This document shows, one piece after another, positions 12,450 through 21,280 of a stretch of 50,895 nt of DNA. The translations under genes were made by a program, and so were the position numbers. A model generated the notes under the pieces. The model saw nothing but the letters and a program-made list of their open reading frames with translations. It did no database searches and had not been told where the DNA came from. This stretch comes from DASPUH01 sp964518505 (GTDB lineage: Bacteria; Chloroflexota; Limnocylindria; Limnocylindrales; CSP1-4): positions 1 through 50,895 of the forward strand of contig CAZFGT010000014.1 of the NCBI GenBank assembly GCA_964518505.1, written 5' to 3'. Numbering within the stretch: position 1 is the first letter of the stretch; the number at the start of each line of letters is the position of its first letter.

Positions 12450-14392
12450 CGCGCGGCCTGCACCGGCCGGGCCGGGTGCCGCACCCGGATGCGGCGGACG
12501 AGTTCGGCCGCCTGCTCGTAGCGCCCGAAGCTGGGCATGATGTACGTCCCCGCGACCTCGCCCTCCGTGGCCGCGAGCAGCGCATCGGCCATCTCCAGGC
12601 CTGCCTCGGAGCCGCGCTCGCCGGCCGCCTGCATCGCGGCCCGCGCCTCGTCGGGGATGGTGATGCCGGGCACCTCGTTGTGCAGGAATTCGGCGTGGCG
12701 CGCCGAGACCAGCGGCAGCACGCCCAGCAGGATCGGCACGGGCAGGCCGCGTGGCCCGAAGCGCCGGCGGGCCTCCGTGAGCGTGCGCTCGACCTGCTCG
12801 ACCGAGTAGAGCGGCTGGGTCATGACCAGGTGGGCGCCGGCCTCCAGCTTGCGTTCGAGGCGGTCCCACTCGGCCGCCTGGTCGGCCGCGGTCGGGTCCA
12901 GGGCACAGGCGATGGTGAAGCCGGCGCGCTGGCCGATCGACCCGCCCGCCGGGTCCTGGGCCTGGTTCAGGCGGGCCAGGATGCCGATCAGGCCGATGGA
13001 GTCGACATCCCACACGCCCGTGCCGGTGGGGTAGTCACCGATCCGCGGCGGATCGCCGGTCAGGGCGATGATGTTGCGCACACCGAGGGCGTGGGCGCCG
13101 AGCAGTTCCGACTCGAGGGCCATGAGGTTCCGGTCGCGGGTCGTGCAGTGGACCAGGCATTCCAGGTCCAGGTCGTGCTGGATGCCAAAAGCGACGGACA
13201 GCGCGCTCATGCGCACCCGGGCCATGGCCGAGTCGGAGACATTCACGACGTCGACCCCGGCCTGCTGCAGCAGCCTGGCGGCGCTGATCGTGCGCTCGAT
13301 GCGGATGCTGCGCGGCGGGTCGATCTCCACGGAGACGACGAAGCGGCCCTCCTCGAGCAGGCGGGCGAGGCGGGTCGGCGGCGGGGCACTGTCGTCCGCG
13401 CCGTCCCCTTCCGACGGGCGGCGGATGATGGTGGCGCGCGAGGCGCGAGTGATCGCGGCGGGCGCCTCGAGGGCGGCCTGCGGCACGGCCACGTCGTCGA
13501 GGGCGGTCCGCATCGCCGCGATGTGCTCCGGCGTCGTGCCGCAGCAGCCGCCCACCAGCCGCGCGCCGGCGGCGATGAAGCGGGGGGTCACCGTGCCGAA
13601 ATAGGCCGGGCTGGCGGCGTAGACGAAGCGGCCCTCGAGTCGTTGCGACAGGCCGGCGTTGGGCATGATCGAGCGGGCGGGTCCGCCGTCGAGCGCGGCG
13701 CCCATCGCCTCGAGGGCCTCCAGGCTCGCCGCGGGGCCCGCGCCGCAGTTGACCCCGACCGCGTCCGCGCCGGCTGCCGCCAGCGCCTGTGCCGCGGCCC
13801 GGGGCAGGCTCCCGTCCGCCAGGACGAGCTCCTCGCCAAAGGTCAGCGAGGCGATGACCGGCAGGTCCGACGCCCCATGCGCCTCCTCCAGTGCCAGGAG
13901 CAGCTGGCCCAGGTCGGAGAACGTCTCCAGCACGATCGCGTCGACGCCGCCCTCCAGCAGCCCCTCGATCTGCTCGCGGAAGGCCGCCCGGGCGGCTGCC
14001 TCGGGGATGGCCCGCCCACCGCGGGCCGGCTGGCCAAGCGGCCCCACCGAGCCGCCGACCAGCGCATCGCGGCCGCTCACCTCGCGGGCATCGCGGGCCA
14101 GGGCGGCCGCCCGCCGGTTGAGGTGGGCGACCCGCTTGGCCAGGCCCCAGGTGGCCAGCCGCGGACGATTGGCGCCGAACGAGAGCGTCTCGATCAGCTC
14201 GGCGCCGGCCTCCAGGTACTCCCGATGGGCGCCGCGGACCAGCTCGGGCTGCGTCGCCACCAGCTCCTCCAGGCAGGCCCGCTGCGGCACGCCGCGGCTG
14301 AACAGCAGGGTGCCCATCCCGCCGTCGACGAGCAGCGGCCGCCGCGCGAGGCGGTCGCGGAAGCGCTGGCGAGGTGAGGTGACGGACGGCAA
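12446..14392 (-). CDS. metF: Bifunctional homocysteine S-methyltransferase / methylenetetrahydrofolate reductase
   Basis: A 648-residue fusion of the YitJ type. Residues 1 to about 300 form a homocysteine methyltransferase barrel with LVDGGMGTLL and zinc cysteines Cys216 and Cys283-Cys284 (VGGCCGTTPEH). Residues about 350-640 form the FAD-dependent MTHFR domain (FVVSVEIDPPRS, then NIIALTGDPP). MTHFR makes the 5-methyl-tetrahydrofolate that MetH consumes. The start is TTG 14392 behind an AAGGGAG ribosome-binding site; no in-frame ATG fits better. It is the first gene after the SAM-I riboswitch and overlaps metH by 4 nt. The role of its own methyltransferase half beside a complete MetH is unclear. 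Confidence 0.93.
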
Positions 14393-14403
14393 GCGGCACT
14401 CCC

Positions 14404-14438
14404 TTGAAACAGAAGACCCTTCCTGACGGGAAGGGTCT
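14404..14438 (-). terminator. Terminator of the SAM riboswitch expression platform
   Basis: On the minus strand a perfect 10-bp stem AGACCCTTCC / GGAAGGGTCT with a 5-nt loop is followed by TCTGTTTCAA. An outer AACTCCCTT / AAGGGAGT pairing can extend it. It lies between the SAM-I aptamer and the metF start, as expected for transcription attenuation when SAM is bound. Confidence 0.85.
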
Positions 14439-14449
14439 CGAAGGGAGTT

Positions 14450-14558
14450 CCCCTTATCGTGCAGGAGGACCTGCCCGGACTTGGCACCTTGCCGGCTCGA
14501 CGCCAGCAGGTTGTCGTGGCTTCAACGGGCCGGTCCCTCCACCACTCTTGATAAGAGC
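14450..14558 (-). ncRNA. SAM-I (S-box) riboswitch
   Basis: The minus-strand sequence carries the S-box core in order: P1 5' strand CTCTTATCAAGAG, the GTGGAGGGACCGGCCC segment, GTTGAAGCC, a GACAACCT segment, the AAGGTGCCAAGTCC segment, and the closing GATAAGG that pairs with CTTATC of P1. A strong terminator hairpin follows directly, then the metF-fusion/metH operon. High SAM should fold the aptamer and allow termination. Boundaries are set from the P1 arms and may shift by a few bases. Confidence 0.96.
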
Positions 14559-14575
14559 TCTTCAGTTGTCCGCGC

Positions 14576-14604
14576 ATGATGCCTTAGACGACGGCGATGA
14601 GCAA
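14576..14604 (-). promoter_or_regulatory. Possible promoter of the methionine operon
   Basis: On the minus strand TTGCTC (-35-like, 14599-14604) and CATCAT (-10-like, 14576-14581) are separated by 17 nt. A start about 8 nt downstream would fall roughly 10 nt before the riboswitch P1 helix. The fit to consensus is only moderate. Confidence 0.35.
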
Positions 14605-14653
14605 TGACCCTCCGAACGGCCGCCCTCCCTTGACGATGTCCCGGCGGCGCCGT

Positions 14654-14659
14654 TACGGT
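14654..14659 (+). promoter_or_regulatory. Candidate leaderless -10 box for the DinB-like gene
   Basis: TACGGT is followed by 6 nt and then GTG 14666. This matches the recurring TANNNT plus 6-9 nt pattern and supports 14666 as the true start. Confidence 0.4.
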
Positions 14660-14665
14660 GCCGGG

Positions 14666-15223
14666 GTGGCACCCTCGACCGATCGCCTGGCCGGCGCGAC
14701 GACCCTGCTGGCCCGGACCCCCGACCTGCTCCGCACCCTGCTGGTCGGCTTGCCGGACGCGTGGACTGATACGCCCGACATCGACGGCGGATGGCGGCCG
14801 CGGGACGTGGTGGGCCACCTGATCACCGGCGAGCAGACGAACTGGATGATCCGCGCCCGCCTGATCGTGGAGCACGGCACGTCCGTCCCATTCCCCCCGT
14901 TCGACCGCGTGGCCATGCTGCAGCGTGACGCCGGGGTCCCGCTCGACGACCTTGTCGAGCGCTTCGCCACCCTGCGCGCGGCCAGCCTGGTGGCCCTGGG
15001 CCAGCTCGTTACGGAGGCCGACCTCGACCGCCGCGGGATGCACCCGTCGCTTGGCGAGGTGACGCTCGGGCAGCTCATGTCGGCCTGGGCCGTGCACGAC
15101 CTGGACCACGTCAGCCAGATCTACGCGGGGCTGGCCGGCTCGCACGACGCCGAGGTCGGGCCGTGGAAGGCGTACCAGGGGATCCTCCTGCGGCGGGATG
15201 ACCCGGCGGCCGTCGCCGGCTGA
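14666..15223 (+). CDS. DinB-like four-helix protein
   Basis: About 185 residues from GTG 14666. The pattern matches the DinB/YfiT-type metal-binding four-helix bundle: GGWRPRDVVGHLITGEQ supplies one histidine, and AVHDLDHVSQI near the C-terminus supplies two more. Family members include thiol-dependent transferases and many uncharacterised damage- or stress-induced proteins; the substrate here is unknown. ATG 14597 and ATG 14636 are upstream in-frame alternatives, but the residues they add are basic and low complexity, and a leaderless -10 box points to 14666. The gene diverges from the methionine operon. Confidence 0.8.
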   Translation: MAPSTDRLAGATTLLARTPDLLRTLLVGLPDAWTDTPDIDGGWRPRDVVGHLITGEQTNWMIRARLIVEHGTSVPFPPFDRVAMLQRDAGVPLDDLVERFATLRAASLVALGQLVTEADLDRRGMHPSLGEVTLGQLMSAWAVHDLDHVSQIYAGLAGSHDAEVGPWKAYQGILLRRDDPAAVAG

Positions 15224-15231
15224 GACGAGCG

Positions 15232-17994
15232 TTGGCCACCCAAACCAGAGAAGCCGGCCTGCCTGAAGGCACCGTCACCCTCGTCTTCACCGACATCGAG
15301 GGCTCGACGGGCCTGCTCCAGACGCTCGGCGACCGCTATCCCGGAGTCCTGGCCGATCACCATGCCCTTGTCCGGGGCGCCTTCGCCCGTCACGGTGCGT
15401 TCGAGCGCGGCTCGGCGGGCGACGGGTTGTACTTCGTCTTCCCCACCGCACGGGCGGCCGTCCAGGCGGCCGTGGAAGGGCAGCTCGCGCTGGCCGCCCA
15501 CCCGTGGCCGGACGGGCTCGCCCTGCGTGACCGGATGGGCCTCCACACGGGCGAGCCGCAGACGGCGACCGAGGGCTACGTCGGGCTCGACGTCCACCGC
15601 GCGGCGCGCATCTGCGCGGCGGGGCACGGCGGCCAGATCCTCATCTCCCGGACGACGCGCGACCTGATCGCCGACGAACCCGGCTCGGGCATCGGCATGA
15701 TCGACCTGGGGACCCACCGGCTGCGCTCCCTCGACGCCCCCATCCGCCTCTACCAGGTGACCGCTCCCGGCCTCGCGCGCGACTTCCCGCCGCCGCGGAC
15801 CGCCGACGCGCCCCGCAACAACCTGCAGCTGGAGGTCACCAGCTTCATCGGCCGAGAGCGTGAGATCGAACAGGCGACGGCCATGCTGGAGCAGTCACCG
15901 CTCCTCACCCTCACCGGGCCGGGCGGGGTGGGCAAGACGCGCCTCGGCATCCGCCTCGCCCGGCTGCTGCTGGGTCGTTTCGAGGACGGCGTGTGGCTCG
16001 TCGAGTGTGGCGCGCTGACCGACCCGGACCTCGTCCTGCCCACCGTCGTGGCCGTCTTCGGTCTGACCGAGCCGACCGGCCGCTCGCTGCTGGCGACCGT
16101 GGTGGATCACCTCAAGGGCAAGCGCCTGCTCCTCCTGCTCGATGACTGCGACCCCGTCCTGGCCGAGTGCGCGGACCTGGCCGAGGCGGTGATGCGGGCC
16201 TGCTCGACCGTGCGCATCATCGTCACCAGTCGCGAGGCGCTGGGCGTTCCGGGCGAGGCCATCCTGCCGATCGCCTCGCTGGCGACCCCGGACGCCGGCC
16301 CGGTGGTGCGGGCTCGCGACCTGGACGAGGTCGACGCGTGCCGCCTGTTCGTCGAGCGCGCCCGGGCCGTCGAGCCCACGTTCGCCGTGAGCGACCAGAA
16401 CGCCCGATCCGTGGCCCAGCTGTGCCGCCGCCTCGATGGCATGCCCCTGGCCATCGAGCTGGCCGCGGCCCGCGTGCGCACCCTGCCGGTGGAGCAGATC
16501 GCCGCCCGCCTGGACGACCGCTTCCGCCTCCTGACCGGCGGCAGCCGGACGGCCCTCGCCCGGCACCAGACGCTGCGGGCCACCATCGACTGGAGCTACG
16601 ACCTGCTGACCCCGGCGGAGCGGGCGCTCCTGCGACGGCTCTCGGTCTTCGCCGGCGGGGCGACGCTCGAGGCGGCCGAGGCGGTGTGCGCCGGCGAGGC
16701 GGTCGAGGCCATGGACGTCCTGGATGCCCTTGGTCGGCTCGTCGAGAAGTCGCTCGTCTTCACCGACCCGACCGCCGCCGAAGCGCGCTTCCGGTTGCTG
16801 GAGACCGTCCGCGAGTACGCCCGGGGGCGGCTCGTGGAGGCCGGCGAGGCGGCGGAGACGATGCGCCGCCACCGGGACTGGTACCTGGCCATGGTCGACC
16901 GGGCCTCGCAGGCCTTCTTCCAGGGTCCCGAGCCGGTCGAATGGCTGCGCCGGCTCGATCGCGAACACGACGACCTCCGCGCCGCCATCGAATGGTCGCT
17001 CGGCGAACCCGGTGAAGGTCCGGCCGGCCTGCGGATGGCGTCCGGCCTGTGGCGTTACTGGGAGATCCGCGGCCACCTCACGGAGGGCCGGGCGCTGCTG
17101 GAGCAGACCGCGGCCGCGGCCGGCGGCGAGATCTCACCGCTGCGCGCGAACGCCTTCACCGGGGCCGGCAACCTGGCCTTCATGCAGGGCGACCTGCGGG
17201 CCGCCGCCACCTTCCACGAGGCGAGCCTGGCCCTGCACCGCGAGATGGGCAACCGCCAGAGCGTGGCCTACGCCGCCAACAACCTGGCCAACACCGCGCT
17301 GCAGCTGGGTGACCACGAGCGGGCGCGCGCGCTCTATGAAGAGACGATCGCGGCATGTCGTGCCATCGGCGACGACCGCGGGGCGGCCTTCGGCGCGATC
17401 AACCTGGCCGACGTGGCCAGCCGGCAGGGTGACCTGGACGCCGCTCAGGCCCTGCACGCGGAGATCCTGGCCACCATCAGGGCCCGCGGTGACCGGTGGA
17501 CCGAAGCGTTCGCCCTGGACACCTTCGCCCAGACCGCGGGCCGCGCCGGCGAGCGCGAAACGGCACGCTCGTTGCACGTCGAGGCCCTGGCGATCCTGGA
17601 GGAGCTGGGCGACCGGCGCGGCGTGGCGCGCGTGCTGACCCACCTCGCCGAGCTCGCCTTGTCGGGCGACGACACGCCGCGCGCCCGTGACCTCTTCCGC
17701 CGCAGCCTGGCCATCCGCCAGGAGCTGGGTGACATGCCAGGCCTGGCCGGGGCGATGGAGAACCTGGCCGGGGCCGTGGCCGCCGACGACGCCGAGGCGG
17801 CTGCCCGGCTGCACGGGACGGCCGAGTCGCTGCGCGAGGCGATCCGCGCCGCGGTGCCGCCGCAGGCGGCCGCCGCGCGCGAGCAGCACCTGGCCGACCT
17901 GGAAGCCCGCCTTGGCGCGGAACGGTTCGAGGCGGCTCGCCGCGAGGGGCGCCTCATGACGCCCAACGAGAGCCTGGCTACGCTCCCTCTTTGA
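15232..17994 (+). CDS. Class III nucleotide cyclase - NB-ARC ATPase - TPR signalling protein
   Basis: A 920-residue multidomain regulator. Residues 14-185 are a class III cyclase domain with FTDIEGST (metal ligand Asp21), GDGLYFVF (Asp64), GLHTGEP and GLDVHRAARIC. Residues about 210-500 are an NB-ARC/STAND ATPase with P-loop GPGGVGKT (Lys235), Walker B RLLLLLDDCD and the MPLAIELAAARVR segment. The C-terminal part, about 620-890, is TPR-like with repeated NLA/AxxL helices. Such fusions are frequent in Chloroflexota and Actinobacteria and are thought to be sensory ATPases; the signal and whether cAMP is made are unknown. The TTG start lies 8 nt after the DinB-like stop. The last 17 nt overlap the convergent DUF4242 gene. 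Confidence 0.88.
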   Translation: MATQTREAGLPEGTVTLVFTDIEGSTGLLQTLGDRYPGVLADHHALVRGAFARHGAFERGSAGDGLYFVFPTARAAVQAAVEGQLALAAHPWPDGLALRDRMGLHTGEPQTATEGYVGLDVHRAARICAAGHGGQILISRTTRDLIADEPGSGIGMIDLGTHRLRSLDAPIRLYQVTAPGLARDFPPPRTADAPRNNLQLEVTSFIGREREIEQATAMLEQSPLLTLTGPGGVGKTRLGIRLARLLLGRFEDGVWLVECGALTDPDLVLPTVVAVFGLTEPTGRSLLATVVDHLKGKRLLLLLDDCDPVLAECADLAEAVMRACSTVRIIVTSREALGVPGEAILPIASLATPDAGPVVRARDLDEVDACRLFVERARAVEPTFAVSDQNARSVAQLCRRLDGMPLAIELAAARVRTLPVEQIAARLDDRFRLLTGGSRTALARHQTLRATIDWSYDLLTPAERALLRRLSVFAGGATLEAAEAVCAGEAVEAMDVLDALGRLVEKSLVFTDPTAAEARFRLLETVREYARGRLVEAGEAAETMRRHRDWYLAMVDRASQAFFQGPEPVEWLRRLDREHDDLRAAIEWSLGEPGEGPAGLRMASGLWRYWEIRGHLTEGRALLEQTAAAAGGEISPLRANAFTGAGNLAFMQGDLRAAATFHEASLALHREMGNRQSVAYAANNLANTALQLGDHERARALYEETIAACRAIGDDRGAAFGAINLADVASRQGDLDAAQALHAEILATIRARGDRWTEAFALDTFAQTAGRAGERETARSLHVEALAILEELGDRRGVARVLTHLAELALSGDDTPRARDLFRRSLAIRQELGDMPGLAGAMENLAGAVAADDAEAAARLHGTAESLREAIRAAVPPQAAAAREQHLADLEARLGAERFEAARREGRLMTPNESLATLPL

Positions 17995-18229
17995 CCTCGG
18001 TGATCGAGTCCGCGAGCAGGCCGTGGGCCTCTGCATGGACGGCGATCGCGGCCTCCGCGCTGGGAGCCTCGGCGAGGCAGAAGACCTTCCCGGTGGCCTC
18101 GTCGTACCAGTAGCGCAGGTACTTGACCCCGTGCTTGCCCTGCACCGCGAGGTCGGCCGCATGAGCCTGGGCCACGGCCTCACCGGTCAGGCCGTCGATC
18201 TTGTCGTGGGTATCAAGGTACAGGGGCAT
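17978..18229 (-). CDS. DUF4242 family small protein (SCO4226-like)
   Basis: An 83-residue protein of the DUF4242 type, a small ferredoxin-like fold; the Streptomyces SCO4226 relative has been reported to bind nickel. Family features seen are AHAADLAVQGKHGVKY, the hydrophobic strand VFCLAEAPSAEA and VHAEAHG. ATG 18229 follows GGTGAGG. The gap upstream (18230-18337) contains a TTGACA hexamer on the minus strand (18312-18317) and a palindrome CAGGATTGTTCCTG (18244-18257) that could be an operator, but no good -10 box is seen at the right spacing. Function is not established. Confidence 0.8.
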   Translation of the reverse strand: MPLYLDTHDKIDGLTGEAVAQAHAADLAVQGKHGVKYLRYWYDEATGKVFCLAEAPSAEAAIAVHAEAHGLLADSITEVKEGA

Positions 18230-18337
18230 CGTTACGCCTCACCAGGATTGTTCCTGCCCCAAGGATGGGTGCAGGGGGGATGTTTGTCGATGGGCCATGG
18301 CGCCTCGAAGGTGTCAAGCGGCTGACAGTCGGCGGGG

Positions 18338-18916
18338 CTACGGGGTCGGGAACGGCAGGCGCGTCGGCAGCGGCACGATCGTGCTGACGTCCTTGGGCAG
18401 GATGGGGCCCAGGACCGCCAGGACGATCGGGACCGTCGTGCCACGCAGCAGCTGGACGGTCTCCGAGCCGTTGACGGCCTGGGTGAGGTCCTTGAGGTAG
18501 CCCGCGTGGAGCGACGCGCTGAGCGTCGAGGCGGTGCCGAAGTAGGTGTCCAGGATGACGATCGCGGCGGAGAGGATCAGCACGGCCTCCACGCCTCCAA
18601 GGATCGCGCCGAGGATCTTGTCCGTGCTCTCGGCCACCATGCCGTGCACGTTGGTCTTGCCCAGGACGATGCGGCTGCCGATGTGGAGGGCGGCCAGGAT
18701 GGCGGGGAAGGCGATGGCGTAGCCCACCAGGTTGGCGTAGTCGGACGGGATGTCCTTGAAGAACGTGCTGGCGATGGCCCCCACCGGCACCCGGAAGTAG
18801 GCGCTCGCCACGAACGCGATGACCATGAAGGCGATGCCCAGCAGGCGCTTCAGGAAACCCGTCCGGAACCCGCCGTAGATGTAGCCGCCGATGAAGCCCA
18901 CGAGGATGACGTCCAC
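18338..18916 (-). CDS. cvpA: CvpA family membrane protein
   Basis: A 192-residue integral membrane protein with about four hydrophobic segments, matching CvpA (colicin V production): N-terminal DVILVGFIGGYIYGGFRTGFL and a central DKILGAILGGVEAVLILSA segment. The GTG start at 18916 is preceded by GGAGGG. CvpA proteins affect envelope functions, but no biochemical activity is firmly assigned. It lies upstream of and codirectional with the DUF4242 gene across a 108-nt gap that may hold a separate promoter. Confidence 0.8.
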   Translation of the reverse strand: MDVILVGFIGGYIYGGFRTGFLKRLLGIAFMVIAFVASAYFRVPVGAIASTFFKDIPSDYANLVGYAIAFPAILAALHIGSRIVLGKTNVHGMVAESTDKILGAILGGVEAVLILSAAIVILDTYFGTASTLSASLHAGYLKDLTQAVNGSETVQLLRGTTVPIVLAVLGPILPKDVSTIVPLPTRLPFPTP

Positions 18917-19099
18917 CCAGCCCTCCGTGCTGCAGCCGCGATGCGCGCACAGTAGGGCCTGCGGAGGTGCGCTGCTAGGGGTTTGGGCCGGATCGGCCCG
19001 TCAGGTCGGGCGCAATGGCCCTTGCCCGGGGCGCCCCGCCGCCCGAGGCTGGGGGGGTCGAGCGTGATCCGCTCACCGGACCAGGAGGGCGTTGCAACG

Positions 19100-19240
19100 A
19101 TGAAGCGCATGCTTGTTCTCGTGCTGTTGTCGGTCTCCCTGTCGATCGCGGCGACCCTGTTCGCCACATGGGCCTCCTTCACCTTCCGGGCCCACCGCCG
19201 GATCGTCACCGAGCCGCCGGAGGGGGTCCTCCCGGCCTGA
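19100..19240 (+). CDS. Small single-span membrane protein
   Basis: A 46-residue product starting at ATG 19100 behind a strong AGGAGGG site at 19083-19089. It begins MKRMLVLVLLSVSLSIAATL, one hydrophobic helix, then a short basic and polar tail. It resembles no named family. The good ribosome-binding site and helix suggest a real small gene; it could also be a signal-peptide-only remnant. Confidence 0.5.
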   Translation: MKRMLVLVLLSVSLSIAATLFATWASFTFRAHRRIVTEPPEGVLPA

Positions 19241-19287
19241 TCCTCGACGGGTCGTCGGCCGTCCGCTCCGGGGGCGCTCGGGCGGGA

Positions 19288-19293
19288 TAGGCT
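19288..19293 (+). promoter_or_regulatory. Candidate leaderless -10 box for chrA
   Basis: TAGGCT is followed by 9 nt and ATG 19303, with no Shine-Dalgarno sequence between. Part of the recurrent near-start -10 pattern in this window. Confidence 0.4.
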
Positions 19294-19302
19294 CTACGGG
19301 CG

Positions 19303-20517
19303 ATGCAGCCCGACGACGGCCCGGAGCGTGACCGACGCCCGCTTCGGGCACGGGGCGTGGAGGTCGGCGTTTCGGCGCTACGCCTGGGCCTGACCTCGTT
19401 CGGGGGGCCGGTCGCCCACATCGGCTACTTCCGCCGCGAGTACGTGGCGCGGCGTGGTTGGCTTGACGACGCCGCCTTCGGCGAACTCGTCGCGCTGTGC
19501 CAGGCCTTGCCGGGCCCGGCGAGCAGCCAGCTGGGTATCGCCATCGGCGCGCGCCACGCGGGGGCCCTCGGGGGGCTCATCGCCTGGCTCGGCTTCACCG
19601 TGCCGTCCGCCCTGCTGATGCTCGGTTTCGCCCAGGTCGCCGGCTCCGGGACCGGCATCCCGGCCGGGCTCGCCCATGGGCTCGGCCTGGCTGCGGTGGC
19701 GATCGTCGCGCAGGCCCTCTGGCTCATGGCCAGGCGGCTCACGCCCGACCGGCCCCGCGTGGCCCTCGCCGCGGCCGCGGCCGCCGTCGCCCTGCTCGTG
19801 GCCACGCCCTACAGCCAGCTGGCCCTCATCGTCGCCGGCGGGCTCGCCGGCTGGTTCCTCCTGCCCCGGCTCGAGCGCCGGCCACTCGCGCGGCCCGCAG
19901 CGGCAGTGCGCCCCCCGAGGCGCACGGTGGCGGCCCTGGCCGGCTTCGTGGCCCTGCTCATCGGCCTGCCGCTGGCCGCCCAGGCGTCAGGGTGGCACGT
20001 CGTCGAGCTGGCGGACGCGTTCTACCGCACGGGGGCCCTCGTCTTCGGCGGCGGCCACGTCGTGCTGCCTCTGTTGCAGACTGCCGTCGTCCATCCGGGG
20101 TGGGTCGGCCAGGCCCAGTTCCTGGCCGGCTACGGCGCGGCCCAGGCCGTGCCCGGGCCGCTGTTCTCCTTCGCCGCGTACCTGGGCGCCATCGAGACGC
20201 CGGGCCCCAACGGGCCGGTCGGCGGGATCGTGGCGCTGCTGGCGATCTACCTCCCGTCGTTCCTGCTGCTGGCGGCGGTGCTGCCCGTGTGGGACGGCGT
20301 GCGCGGCAGGCTCGCGCCGGCCCTGACCGGCATCGGCGCGGTCGTGGTCGGCCTGCTGGCGGCCGCGCTGGTCGACCCGCTGTGGACCTCCAGCGTCCAT
20401 ACCGCCGCCGATCTCGCCGTCCTGGCCGGGGCGCTCGTCCTGCTCGTCGCCGTCCGGGCCCCGCCCATCGTCGTCGTGGGGCTGGCGGCCGCGGCGGGCC
20501 TGGTGCTCGGCGCCTGA
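19303..20517 (+). CDS. chrA: Chromate transporter, two-domain ChrA
   Basis: A 404-residue polytopic protein with duplicated CHR domains. The N-terminal half begins LGLTSFGGPVAHIGYFRREYV and has ALPGPASSQLGIAIG. The C-terminal half has FYRTGALVFGGGHVVLPLL and GYGAAQAVPGPLFSFAAYLG. This length and duplication match long-chain ChrA proteins, which export chromate, often with sulfate-related specificity. No chromate regulator or reductase is adjacent, so the physiological substrate is inferred from family only. Confidence 0.92.
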   Translation: MQPDDGPERDRRPLRARGVEVGVSALRLGLTSFGGPVAHIGYFRREYVARRGWLDDAAFGELVALCQALPGPASSQLGIAIGARHAGALGGLIAWLGFTVPSALLMLGFAQVAGSGTGIPAGLAHGLGLAAVAIVAQALWLMARRLTPDRPRVALAAAAAAVALLVATPYSQLALIVAGGLAGWFLLPRLERRPLARPAAAVRPPRRTVAALAGFVALLIGLPLAAQASGWHVVELADAFYRTGALVFGGGHVVLPLLQTAVVHPGWVGQAQFLAGYGAAQAVPGPLFSFAAYLGAIETPGPNGPVGGIVALLAIYLPSFLLLAAVLPVWDGVRGRLAPALTGIGAVVVGLLAAALVDPLWTSSVHTAADLAVLAGALVLLVAVRAPPIVVVGLAAAAGLVLGA

Positions 20518-20537
20518 GGACAAGGGCGCCGCTGCCG

Positions 20538-20543
20538 TAGCAT
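20538..20543 (+). promoter_or_regulatory. Candidate leaderless -10 box for the TMEM175-like gene
   Basis: TAGCAT is followed by exactly 6 nt and ATG 20550. No Shine-Dalgarno sequence is present. Confidence 0.45.
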
Positions 20544-20549
20544 CGCCCG

Positions 20550-21161
20550 ATGGACAAGGGACGCCTCGAAGCGTTCAGCGATGGGGTCGTCGCCATCCTC
20601 ATCACCATCATGGTCCTCAGCCTCGCGGCGCCGCACGGGGCGGACCTGGCGGCCCTCATGCCGCTCGGCCAGGTCTTCTTCTCGTACGTCCTGAGCTTCG
20701 TCAACCTGGCCATCTACTGGAACAACCACCACCACCTGCTGCAGGCCGCCAGCGTGGTCGATGGCCGGGTGCTGTGGGCCAACATGCACCTGCTCTTCTG
20801 GCTTTCCATCTTCCCCTTCGCCACCAGCTGGATGGGCGCCACGGGCTTCGCCGCGCTGCCCACCGCCCTGTACGGCTTCGTGCTACTGCTGGCCGCCATC
20901 GCCTACACGATCCTGGTACGCACCCTCATCGCGGCGAAGGGCCAGACGCCGCGGATCGCGACCGCCGTGGGCGCCGATCGGAAGGGGCTGCTCTCCCTGG
21001 TCGCCTACCTCGTGGCCACGCCGCTGGCGCTCGTGGCGCCGCTGCTGGCGCTGGCCATATACGTGGCGGTGGCCGTGGTGTGGTTCGTGCCCGACCGGCG
21101 CATGGAGCGCGTCCTGGAGGTCGCCCCGGCCGACCGCGGCGCGCGCGATAAGGAATCTTGA
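20550..21161 (+). CDS. TMEM175/DUF1211-family potassium channel-like protein
   Basis: A 203-residue membrane protein. The first helix has the diagnostic RLEAFSDGVVAI motif (residues 5-16) of bacterial TMEM175 channels, whose FSD segment lines the potassium pore. The YWNNHHHLLQA segment and about six hydrophobic helices also fit. Bacterial members are single-repeat and assemble as tetramers. It is separated from chrA by 32 nt and has its own candidate leaderless promoter. Confidence 0.88.
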   Translation: MDKGRLEAFSDGVVAILITIMVLSLAAPHGADLAALMPLGQVFFSYVLSFVNLAIYWNNHHHLLQAASVVDGRVLWANMHLLFWLSIFPFATSWMGATGFAALPTALYGFVLLLAAIAYTILVRTLIAAKGQTPRIATAVGADRKGLLSLVAYLVATPLALVAPLLALAIYVAVAVVWFVPDRRMERVLEVAPADRGARDKES

Positions 21162-21280
21162 TCAAACCGGCTACTCTTCTTGGACCGATCTCAGCGACGA
21201 TACGGAAGAGGAGCCTTGAGTCAGCCGCGGCGTGTCCGTGCCGGCCGGCGACCAGGCCACGATCGACCACGAGAGGGACG

